From DATCHW01 sp036508135 (GTDB taxonomy: Bacteria > Bacteroidota > Ignavibacteria > Tepidaquicellales > Tepidaquicellaceae): a stretch of 5,034 nt of DNA. Both the position numbers and the translations under genes were made by a program. The first letter of the stretch is position 1; each line of letters begins with the position of its first letter. This document shows, in pieces, positions 1 through 5,034 of this stretch. The notes beneath the pieces were generated by a model. The model did no database searches, had not been told where the DNA came from, and saw only the letters and a list, made by a program, of their open reading frames with translations. The DNA is taken from NCBI GenBank assembly GCA_036508135.1, contig DATCHW010000027.1, positions 1-5,034 on the forward strand, given 5' to 3'.

Positions 1-32
1 TTTTAACTTTGTTATTTTTGTATAAATATTGC
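1..32. repeat. Terminal direct repeat, left copy (32 bp)
   Basis: Bases 1-32 match 5003-5034 without a mismatch. The copy starts TTTTAACTTTG and ends AAATATTGC. Being exactly at both ends, it looks like an assembly overlap of a circular or tandemly repeated molecule. It lies inside coding sequence at both ends and in the same frame. Confidence 0.9.
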
Positions 33-115
33 TCTTTATCTATCTGAATTTTAGACTGTGAAAAAGTAAATCCAGCAGAAACAATAAGAATTAAAATTAC
101 TAAAATTTTACTCAT
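1..115 (-). CDS. 5' end of exported protein gene (partial, runs off left edge)
   Basis: An ATG at 115 opens a reading frame that is still open at base 1 (38 codons plus one base). It begins MSKILVILILIVSAGFTFSQ: one Lys, a hydrophobic core of about ten residues and a likely cleavage site before Gln20, i.e. a Sec signal peptide. The next visible residues are polar and end in YLYKNNKVK. The start lies 48 bp after the stop of the PD40/OmpA gene, so it is probably co-transcribed with it. The leader is A/T-rich without a Shine-Dalgarno, as usual in Bacteroidota. The last 32 bases of this fragment are identical to bases 5003-5034, and the frame is the same as that of the partial gene at the right edge. 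Joined there, the two pieces give one 243-residue protein. If the window is not circular, this is instead a close paralogue of that gene. Confidence 0.75.
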   Translation of the reverse strand, partial: MSKILVILILIVSAGFTFSQSKIQIDKEQYLYKNNKVK

Positions 116-163
116 CTTTTTAATATTTAATAATAAAATTCAAAGCCACTTTAAATACTAAGC

Positions 164-1699
164 CTATTTTTTCAAAATCTTAAATTCAACTCTCCTGTTC
201 AGTTGCCTGCCTTCTTCGGTGTCGTTTGTTGCAACCGGATTTGTTTTACCGTATCCTTTAGCTGTAATCCTGCTTTGAGAGATTCCTTTCGAAACTATAT
301 AAGCTACAACAGAACTTGCTCTTTCGTTAGAAAGGTTTAAGTTATATTCATCAGTACCGACATTATCAGTATGCCCAGAAATTTCAATTTCAATTTTCGG
401 ATTTTCGTTCAATAATTTAACCACCCTTTCTAACTCCTGATATGATTCAGGTCTCAGAGTTGATTTATTAAAGTCAAAGAATATATTATTCAATCTGACT
501 ACTTCTCCAATCTCAATCGGCTTCATATCAACATTAAAATTCATTTCCCTATATTCACTTATAGTAGTTAAATCAAGATAGTTGGAAATTGAATAGTAAC
601 CATCAACAGTTGCTATGAATGAATATTGTTTTCCATATGGCAAAACAATTTTATAAGAACCATCAGAAGGATTAGTCCTTGCAATTCCTGCTTCAACTCC
701 CTCCGGTAATGTGTAATATGCTATTGCAGCATCCAACGGTTGGTTATTTTTGGGGTTCAGCACTTTTCCTGAAATAAGAACAACCGGGTTTGGTCTTACT
801 TTTTCGGGAAGTTTTATTCTGAAAATATCTTCAGCGCCATATCCATCTGATGAAGAAATTAGATAAGCATAATCTCCTTTGGCTGAAATAGAATAATAAC
901 CATCAAAGCTACTTGAATTTATACTTTTACCTAAATTTTCAGGTTGAGACCATTTCAGCCAAGAATCATCTAATCTTCTTGTGACATATATATCACAATT
1001 CCCATAACCATTGTCTCGATCACTCGAAAAATAGAGCGTAATATCATCAGAAGCAATGGATGAACCCCAATTCCCGTATTTACCTTCATTTACATTTATA
1101 TTGTTTGGTAATATTTTTGGTTCGCTCCAAGAGTCGTCATTATTTAAGAAACAAACATAAAGAGAACAAAAATAGTCATCTTCACTTTTAGCGAAATAAA
1201 TAATTAAAACTTTTCCGCTGTTAGTTAAAAAGGCACCATGATATATTGAATTGGTCAAATACTTTTTATAATTAATTATATTTACTTTCTCGGGTTTACT
1301 CCACCCAGTTGATTTCTTATCGGAGAAATAAAGACCGTTGTTATTATCTTTTATATCATTATTTCCCTGATATAATAAGATTTTATTCCCATCCGGAGTA
1401 ATTGACATTACACAGTTTACTTCGAACTTCCCGAAAGGTTCATTCATCTTCTTTGATGGTGACCAGTTCCCGCTATTGTCTTTTGTCGAGTACCATGCTT
1501 CTTGTATAAAATTACCACTTACTTTTTTACTTTTTACAAAGTATAATGTATTGCCATCGGGAGAAATAATAGGTCCTACTTCACTTATGTCAGAATTAAT
1601 ATTCTTCCCTAAATTTTCTAATTGCTGGGCATTTGTATTATTTAATTGAATGAACAATAATAGAGCAAATACTAAATAGTGAATTCTTGTAAGTTTCAT
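164..1699 (-). CDS. PD40 beta-propeller / carboxypeptidase-regulatory-like / OmpA C-terminal protein
   Basis: This is a 511-residue envelope protein. Residues 1-25 are a signal peptide with likely cleavage around NAQ. Residues 40-300 hold about five PD40 (WD40-like) propeller blades, seen as SPDGNTLYF (46-54), TPDGNKILLY (101-110), a degenerate one near 155-170, SDDITLYFSSD (217-227) and SAKGDYAYLISS (272-283). Residues 308-395 form a carboxypeptidase-regulatory-like beta-sandwich (ISGKVLNPKNNQPLDAA, then DGSYKIVLPYGKQYSF). Residues 400-511 are an OmpA/MotB domain. Its HTDN Asp445 and LSNERA Arg460 are spaced like the diaminopimelate-binding Asp/Arg pair of E. coli OmpA. By family it should bind peptidoglycan non-covalently and hold the propeller in the periplasm. 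There is no lipobox Cys, so it is not an obvious lipoprotein. PD40-CRD-OmpA resembles type IX secretion protein PorE minus its TPR part, but that role is not shown. The ATG at 1699 is chosen because it gives the signal peptide. Confidence 0.93.
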   Translation of the reverse strand: MKLTRIHYLVFALLLFIQLNNTNAQQLENLGKNINSDISEVGPIISPDGNTLYFVKSKKVSGNFIQEAWYSTKDNSGNWSPSKKMNEPFGKFEVNCVMSITPDGNKILLYQGNNDIKDNNNGLYFSDKKSTGWSKPEKVNIINYKKYLTNSIYHGAFLTNSGKVLIIYFAKSEDDYFCSLYVCFLNNDDSWSEPKILPNNINVNEGKYGNWGSSIASDDITLYFSSDRDNGYGNCDIYVTRRLDDSWLKWSQPENLGKSINSSSFDGYYSISAKGDYAYLISSSDGYGAEDIFRIKLPEKVRPNPVVLISGKVLNPKNNQPLDAAIAYYTLPEGVEAGIARTNPSDGSYKIVLPYGKQYSFIATVDGYYSISNYLDLTTISEYREMNFNVDMKPIEIGEVVRLNNIFFDFNKSTLRPESYQELERVVKLLNENPKIEIEISGHTDNVGTDEYNLNLSNERASSVVAYIVSKGISQSRITAKGYGKTNPVATNDTEEGRQLNRRVEFKILKK

Positions 1700-1798
1700 T
1701 AGTTCTTTAGTTTAATTATAAAATGATAATTTTTACATTTACTTAATAAAGTCATTAGGTCAAGATCTTTTTCTTAAGAACGTTTGCGCCCTATTCTT
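1700..1798. other. Largest intergenic gap, possible promoter or processing region
   Basis: These 99 bp separate the tiny lipopeptide ORF from the PD40/OmpA gene, the longest non-coding stretch in the window. Read on the minus strand they contain two related palindromes (1771-1806), a TTGACC element (1758-1763), a TAAATGTA 19 bases after the TTG, and a TATAAT only 15 bases before the ATG. There is no T-run after the palindromes, so no rho-independent terminator is evident. No start or stop codons suggest a further gene. Confidence 0.5.
1734..1763 (-). promoter_or_regulatory. Weak candidate promoter for the PD40/OmpA gene
   Basis: On the minus strand TTG (1763-1761) is followed after 19 bases by TAAATGTA (1741-1734), placed 34 bases before the ATG at 1699. 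This is the spacing of the Bacteroidota sigma-ABfr promoter (TTG at -33, TAnnTTTG at -7), but the -7 element matches only partly. In such AT-rich DNA it could be chance. Confidence 0.2.
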
Positions 1799-1806
1799 TT
1801 AAGAAC
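1771..1806. repeat. Pair of TTCTTAAGAAC-like palindromes
   Basis: TTCTTAAGAAC (1771-1781) and TTCTTTTAAGAAC (1794-1806) are copies of one palindromic element, separated by 12 bases that include the GC-richer GCGCCC. In RNA from the minus strand the two can also pair with each other, giving about ten base pairs with a two-base bulge and a 13-base loop. The second copy contains the stop codon of the tiny ORF. Possible roles are a paired operator, an RNA-stability hairpin, or no role. Confidence 0.5.
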
Positions 1807-1882
1807 AGCCCCCGGTTGAAAATAATATTACAATTAAAAAGATCATAAAGTTTCTTTTCGGAAAATACAAGTTATTATTCAT
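1799..1882 (-). CDS. 27-residue lipoprotein-signal-peptide ORF (micro-lipoprotein or remnant)
   Basis: The ATG at 1882 shares its A with the TGA of the preceding gene (TGATG), an arrangement that favours translational coupling. The 27 residues form a textbook lipoprotein signal: Asn-rich start, Lys9-Arg10, hydrophobic 14-21, then STGGCS with Cys26. The six residues before the motif contain no D/E/K/R, and S-T-G-G-C fits the broad PROSITE lipobox pattern, although Thr at -3 and Gly at -2 are not the preferred residues. The frame stops one residue after the Cys. Neither other downstream frame is open for more than about 15 codons, so a single frameshift does not restore a longer protein. It could be a decayed lipoprotein gene, a true micro-lipoprotein (as in small lysis/release lipopeptides), or a coincidental ORF. 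No function can be assigned. Confidence 0.45.
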   Translation of the reverse strand: MNNNLYFPKRNFMIFLIVILFSTGGCS

Positions 1883-2421
1883 CAATCTCCCATCATTTCA
1901 GTCACTTTATATTTTTCACCTACCCGTTCTATTAAACCTGCGGCAACCCCAAAACAGCTAAACTCAATAATATTATTGACTTTATCATATGTTACACCAT
2001 CTATGATTCCATTTTTTTCTTTGTGAATCACAATGGGACTGTACAAACCATCTGACTTCCCCTCAAAAATAACCAGATTATATACATAACCCTTAGGATG
2101 ATATGGATTTTGAGATATATCTGAATAAACAAAAAGTAGCATAAAATCCTGAAATGAATCCTTATTAAAATCACCCCATGCCGCGTAACGATGCTGCATT
2201 AAGCCTGAATTCATATAATATTCTATATCTTCATTATAGTTGTCGTCAAGTAATAATGTTAAATTATTGTTAGTATTAAGATAATCATTAATAGCTTTTT
2301 GCTGTTTATCTGAAAATACGAGATTATATTTGCCTTCGCTTATTTTAACGGTATAAGGAAATTCCTGAGCAAAGATATTTATGTTTATGCTGAGAATAAA
2401 TAATATTATGATAATTTTCAT
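1882..2421 (-). CDS. Exported hypothetical protein with one FG-GAP/VCBS-like calcium loop
   Basis: This is a 179-residue protein with an N-terminal signal peptide (MKIIIILFILSININIFAQ), probably cleaved just before or after Gln19. No whole-length family is recognised. The best motif is WGDFNKDSFQDFMLL at 82-96, where Asp84, Asn86, Asp88 and Asp92 have the D-x-N-x-D-x-x-x-D spacing of the calcium loop in FG-GAP/VCBS repeats. Only one such loop is present, so it is not a full integrin-type propeller. The remainder is predicted by eye to be beta-rich (YVYNLVIFEGKSDGLYSPIV, IIEFSCFG). It sits 34 bp after the WG-repeat/OmpA gene and overlaps the next tiny ORF by one base, so it is likely in the same transcript. 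Cellular place is probably periplasm or cell surface; role unknown. Confidence 0.85.
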   Translation of the reverse strand: MKIIIILFILSININIFAQEFPYTVKISEGKYNLVFSDKQQKAINDYLNTNNNLTLLLDDNYNEDIEYYMNSGLMQHRYAAWGDFNKDSFQDFMLLFVYSDISQNPYHPKGYVYNLVIFEGKSDGLYSPIVIHKEKNGIIDGVTYDKVNNIIEFSCFGVAAGLIERVGEKYKVTEMMGD

Positions 2422-2455
2422 TTTTATATTTTTATAGATGAAGAGTCACAAATAA

Positions 2456-4369
2456 TTACTTTTTTATAATTTTAAATTCAACGCGTCTATTTAGTTGTCT
2501 TCCTTCGTCGGTATCATTAGTTGCAACCGGTTTTGATTTGCCGTAACCTTTGGATATTATTCTGTTAGTGCTGATACCCTTAGATACCAGATAATCCTTA
2601 ACAGCATTTGCTCTCGCGTTTGAAAGTGTAATGTTGTATTCGTCAGAACCGATATTATCGGTATGTCCGGAAATCTCTACGGATATATCTGAATTCTCAA
2701 TTAAAAATTTGTACAATCTATCTAATTCGAGATAGGATTCTGATTTTAATTTCGATTCGTTAAAATCAAAGAAAATATTATTGATTCGAACAGAAACCTG
2801 CCGTTCCTTCATTTCTTCGTAAGAAACAAGTGTGATATTATCTTTGTAATTTGGAAGTTGATTAGGCAAAGAAAAATCTACAATCCTTGATGAAGGATAA
2901 AAGTCTTTTGAATCGATGTAATAGCTATAAATTTTACCGGAGGGGAGGACTATGCAATAGTAACCATCTGGAGTTATTCTGCATTTGCCGACACTTAGTC
3001 TTGTATTCATATCTTCAAAAACAACATATCCGCTAATCGCTTTACTGCAACCGCAATTAATACTTCCGGAAACAGTTACAAAATTTTGAGTGCTGTTATT
3101 TGGGAGATTTGCGATTGCTTGATTCATTAATGCTACTGCTTCAGAATATAACGGATCATCAAATTGAAAATCTTTTAATAATTCAAGGACTAAGAGATAA
3201 TTACGTTCTGAAAATGCTTTTTGGGCATCTTCGAGGATTTGATTGGTGTTTTCATTATTTCCATCGTCCCAATATTCTGTTCCATTTTTATCAATAAGTC
3301 CCCACTTATCGTTTAATTTAACTGACGCAAGACCTCCATGAAACCCCGCTGCATCGTCATATTTTAAAGGAATTACCTCTTTTCCTGCTTTGTCAATAAA
3401 TCCCCATTTTTCGTTCAATTTAACAGGTGCAAGACCTCCATGAAACCCCGCCGCATCGTCATATTTTAAAGGAATTACCTCTTTTCCTGCTTTGTCTATA
3501 AATCCCCATTTTTCGTTCAATTTAACAGGTGCAAGTCCTTCTTGAAAAATCCACGCATATAGGTATATATTATAGTATATAATGGGGATAACTATGTTTC
3601 CTTCTTTATTAATAAATCCATATTTTCCGTTTAATCTAACCAACGCAAGACCTTCAAAAAAAATAAATGCACTTTCATATTGCATAGGAATAATTATATT
3701 TCCTTCTTTATTAATAAATCCCCATTTTTCGTTCAATTTAACAGGTGCAAGACCTTCTCGAAAAAACCACGCATCATTGTATATAATGGGGATAACTATG
3801 TTTCCTTCTTTATTGATAAATCCACATTTTTCGTTTAATATAACAGCGGCAAGACCTTCCGAAAACTCATATTCATCATCATATATCAAAGGAATAACTT
3901 CTTTACCATCATTATTAATATATCCCCACTTCCTGTTTAATTCAACACATCCGAGTCCTTCGGAAAAATCCCTTGCATTATCATAAACCACAGGAATAAT
4001 TATGTTTCCTTCTTTATTAATAAATCCCCATTTTTCGTTCTTTTTAACTCGCGCAAGACCTTCAAAAAAAATAAATGCACTTTCATATTGCATAGGAATA
4101 ATTATATTTCCTTCTTTATTAATAAATCCCCATTTTTCGTTCAATTTAACAAGTGCAAGACCTTCTCGAAAAAACCACGCATCATCATAAATCGTAGAAA
4201 TAATTATTTTCTTATCCTTGTCACAAAATCCCCATTTATCACCACTTCGGTAAGGAATTAAATACGGAAGTTGTGAAGATGAATCGATTTGTGCTGTAAT
4301 ATTTTGAACATCATATAAAAAGAATATCAAAATAAATATTATTATTAGTTTGCAATAATTGTAATTCAT
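2456..4369 (-). CDS. WG-repeat / TPR-like / carboxypeptidase-regulatory-like / OmpA C-terminal protein
   Basis: This is a 637-residue envelope protein. Residues 1-27 are a signal peptide (Lys7, hydrophobic 8-19, cleavage near TAQ). Residues 44-353 are nine WG repeats of 34 residues (the seventh has 38), plus a truncated tenth; the consensus is EKWGFINKEGNIIIP. Residues about 374-420 are a helical, TPR-like pair (AQKAFSERNYLLVLELL). Residues 431-515 are a carboxypeptidase-regulatory-like domain with Cys439, 441, 463 and 472. Residues 526-637 are the OmpA domain, with Asp571 and Arg586 as the predicted peptidoglycan-binding pair. It matches the OmpA domain of the PD40 protein at 78 of 112 positions without gaps. 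By family it is anchored to peptidoglycan; the ligand of the WG array is unknown. An in-frame ATG at 4474 is rejected: it would overlap the upstream gene by 89 bp and bury the signal peptide. The ATG at 4369 leaves a 16-bp gap; ATG 4399 is less likely. Confidence 0.92.
   Translation of the reverse strand: MNYNYCKLIIIFILIFFLYDVQNITAQIDSSSQLPYLIPYRSGDKWGFCDKDKKIIISTIYDDAWFFREGLALVKLNEKWGFINKEGNIIIPMQYESAFIFFEGLARVKKNEKWGFINKEGNIIIPVVYDNARDFSEGLGCVELNRKWGYINNDGKEVIPLIYDDEYEFSEGLAAVILNEKCGFINKEGNIVIPIIYNDAWFFREGLAPVKLNEKWGFINKEGNIIIPMQYESAFIFFEGLALVRLNGKYGFINKEGNIVIPIIYYNIYLYAWIFQEGLAPVKLNEKWGFIDKAGKEVIPLKYDDAAGFHGGLAPVKLNEKWGFIDKAGKEVIPLKYDDAAGFHGGLASVKLNDKWGLIDKNGTEYWDDGNNENTNQILEDAQKAFSERNYLLVLELLKDFQFDDPLYSEAVALMNQAIANLPNNSTQNFVTVSGSINCGCSKAISGYVVFEDMNTRLSVGKCRITPDGYYCIVLPSGKIYSYYIDSKDFYPSSRIVDFSLPNQLPNYKDNITLVSYEEMKERQVSVRINNIFFDFNESKLKSESYLELDRLYKFLIENSDISVEISGHTDNIGSDEYNITLSNARANAVKDYLVSKGISTNRIISKGYGKSKPVATNDTDEGRQLNRRVEFKIIKK
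3327..3530 (-). repeat. Tandem duplication of a 102-bp WG unit
   Basis: Bases 3327-3428 and 3429-3530 match at 100 of 102 positions. The two differences (GCA/GCG Ala and ATT/ATA Ile codons) are synonymous. This is the most recent single-unit duplication in the array, spanning units 8 and 9. Confidence 0.92.
3644..3777 (-). repeat. 134-bp direct repeat, copy 1 (units 5-6)
   Basis: It matches 4052-4185 at 133 of 134 positions, exactly 408 bp (four WG units) away. The single difference, G at 3744 against A at 4152, changes Pro to Leu in GLA(P/L)VKLN. Confidence 0.93.
4052..4185 (-). repeat. 134-bp direct repeat, copy 2 (units 1-2)
   Basis: Partner of 3644-3777. The flanks diverge sharply on both sides, which suggests either a four-unit duplication followed by divergence elsewhere, or a later conversion tract confined to this segment. 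Confidence 0.93.
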
Positions 4370-4385
4370 AATGTTTTTATTTGAA

Positions 4386-5034
4386 TTAATAAAATTCATA
4401 ATTGTAGACTCCGGTATTTGATACTTCCATATAACTACTCTCGAAAGTTGTTTCTTTAACCAATCCATTATCAAAATATATTATGGCTTTCCTGGAATAA
4501 AAGTTTATACAATTATCCTTACAGTTCTTCTGGTCTTCTTCGACTTTTATAACATTGTTATTTTCGTAATAAAACCTGGTGATTATTACATTCCCGGTTT
4601 GTGAGTTACAGATTGTTTCTTGTGAAGCAAGATTTCCATTTTCGTAAATATTTTTGTATTCGGTTATATATGAGACGGGTTGAGATGTTCCAATTTCAAC
4701 CCACTTTGTTTGAATCAAGTTTCCTTGTTCGTCGTATTGGAAATATGTTTCTCCGTCATCACTGCCAATTACTTTGGTTTTAATAATACTCCCAGATCCG
4801 TCATAATAAAAATATACTGACCACATATCACCGCTTTCATATCCAAGATAAGAGTCTTCCGACTTATTACCGCTATTATCATACTTACAAGTGACAAGTC
4901 TGATTTTATTGTTATCATTATAATACATGATTTCTATCGGGTTCCCACTCTTGTTATATTTCGTAACAATTTTACTCCCATCACTATAATCAATAATTTC
5001 GGTTTTAACTTTGTTATTTTTGTATAAATATTGC
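4386..5034 (-). CDS. Exported YD-repeat-like protein, 3' part (runs off right edge)
   Basis: The frame is open from the right edge to the TAA at 4388-4386, giving 215 residues. The ATG at 4928 is internal, because the frame continues upstream with QYLYKNNKVKTEIIDYSDGS and no stop. The protein is a run of Tyr/Asn/Gly-rich strands with a period of about 20 residues, e.g. YNKSGNPIEIMYY, YDNSGNKSEDSY, YDGSGSIIKTKV, YDEQGNLIQTKW, YENGNLASQE. This resembles RHS/YD or YwqK-type antiparallel beta repeats, though they are too irregular to assign a family firmly. Two cysteines in KNCKDNCIN lie near the C-terminus. If the ends join through the 32-bp repeat, the N-terminus is the signal peptide at 115-1 and the full protein has 243 residues. 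It ends 16 bp before the WG/OmpA gene and is probably co-transcribed. Function unknown; likely periplasmic or surface-exposed. Confidence 0.82.
   Translation of the reverse strand, partial: QYLYKNNKVKTEIIDYSDGSKIVTKYNKSGNPIEIMYYNDNNKIRLVTCKYDNSGNKSEDSYLGYESGDMWSVYFYYDGSGSIIKTKVIGSDDGETYFQYDEQGNLIQTKWVEIGTSQPVSYITEYKNIYENGNLASQETICNSQTGNVIITRFYYENNNVIKVEEDQKNCKDNCINFYSRKAIIYFDNGLVKETTFESSYMEVSNTGVYNYEFY
5003..5034. repeat. Terminal direct repeat, right copy (32 bp)
   Basis: Identical to bases 1-32. Treating it as an overlap gives a 5,002-bp closed unit and keeps the minus-strand reading frame intact across the join. Confidence 0.9.

Larger units (their letters stand above)
3311..4240 (-). repeat. 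WG-repeat array: nine 34-residue units
   Basis: The units occupy residues 44-353 of the WG/OmpA protein, each 102 bp, and the truncated tenth follows. Units 1-4 and 5-8 correspond pairwise: 1 and 5 share AWFFREGLA, 2 and 6 share IIIPMQYESAFIFFEGLA, and 4 and 8 share KEVIPL. Unit 9 is a near copy of unit 8. The signature Trp is Cys in unit 5 (EKCGF) and Tyr in unit 7 (GKYGF). Unit 7 also carries four extra residues in a Tyr/Ile-rich stretch encoded by a TATA-rich tract (about 3557-3582). Confidence 0.93.

Noticed and set aside
1771..1806. Rho-independent terminator
   Set aside because: The palindromes are A/T-rich and no T-run follows on either strand.
3100..3297. Plus-strand open frame of 65 codons
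   Set aside because: It lies wholly opposite the TPR-like part of the WG/OmpA gene and has no recognisable features.
3582..3986. Plus-strand open frame of 134 codons opposite the WG array, with repeated FPSLLINPHFSFNLT
   Set aside because: It is the antisense of the WG units; its periodicity comes from the 102-bp coding repeat, and there is no start context or domain.
4002..4190. Plus-strand open frame of 62 codons opposite WG units 1-3
   Set aside because: Same antisense shadow of the WG coding repeat.
3311..4240. CRISPR array, because of regular direct repeats
   Set aside because: The repeats are in-frame coding units with the WG consensus, contiguous and without unique spacers.
4370..4474. 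N-terminal extension of the WG/OmpA gene to an ATG at 4474
   Set aside because: It would overlap the upstream gene by 89 bp and place a signal peptide 42 residues inside the protein; the ATG at 4369 fits better.
4601..4783. Plus-strand open frame of 60 codons
   Set aside because: It is opposite the YD-like gene, whose own repeats and frame are convincing.
4926..4928. ATG at 4928 as the start of the right-edge gene
   Set aside because: The frame stays open to the window edge with the same repeat composition, and no signal peptide follows this ATG.

Overview
The window is an AT-rich stretch (roughly one third G+C by eye) in which every credible gene lies on the minus strand. It looks like the Bacteroidota/Ignavibacteria group. 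The four main products all start with a short Lys-poor signal peptide ending in (A/S)-Q. None of the starts has a clear Shine-Dalgarno; the leaders are just A/T-rich. Two proteins carry PD40 or WG repeats fused to a carboxypeptidase-regulatory-like fold and a C-terminal OmpA peptidoglycan-binding domain, combinations common in that group. No strain or species can be named from this.

Layout in transcription order (high to low coordinates): the 3' part of an exported YD-repeat-like protein (5034-4386, open at the right edge); a 16-bp gap; a WG-repeat/OmpA protein (4369-2456); a 34-bp gap; a small exported protein with one FG-GAP-like calcium loop (2421-1882); a 27-codon lipoprotein-signal-peptide ORF whose ATG overlaps the previous stop by one base (1882-1799); a 99-bp gap holding two palindromes; a PD40/OmpA protein (1699-164); a 48-bp gap; and the 5' end, with signal peptide, of another exported protein running off the left edge (115-1). 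The spacing suggests one co-directional transcription unit, perhaps with a break or internal promoter at about 1700-1798. No stretch over 300 bp lacks a gene.

The most notable point is that the first 32 bases (1-32) are identical to the last 32 (5003-5034). Joining the ends there puts the left signal-peptide fragment in frame with the right fragment, giving one plausible 243-residue exported protein. The sequence therefore behaves as a closed 5,002-bp unit, genes head to tail all round, with no replication, mobilisation or partition gene and no space for a conventional origin. It could be a tandemly repeated chromosomal segment collapsed by assembly, a real circle, or a contig that ended in two paralogous genes.

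The encoded proteins all appear to act in the cell envelope. The two OmpA-domain proteins probably anchor to peptidoglycan and display repeat domains in the periplasm. The other products are exported and unknown. Within the WG gene the repeats show recent DNA-level duplication (four-unit and single-unit steps of 408 and 102 bp), so this locus is diversifying by repeat gain and loss.
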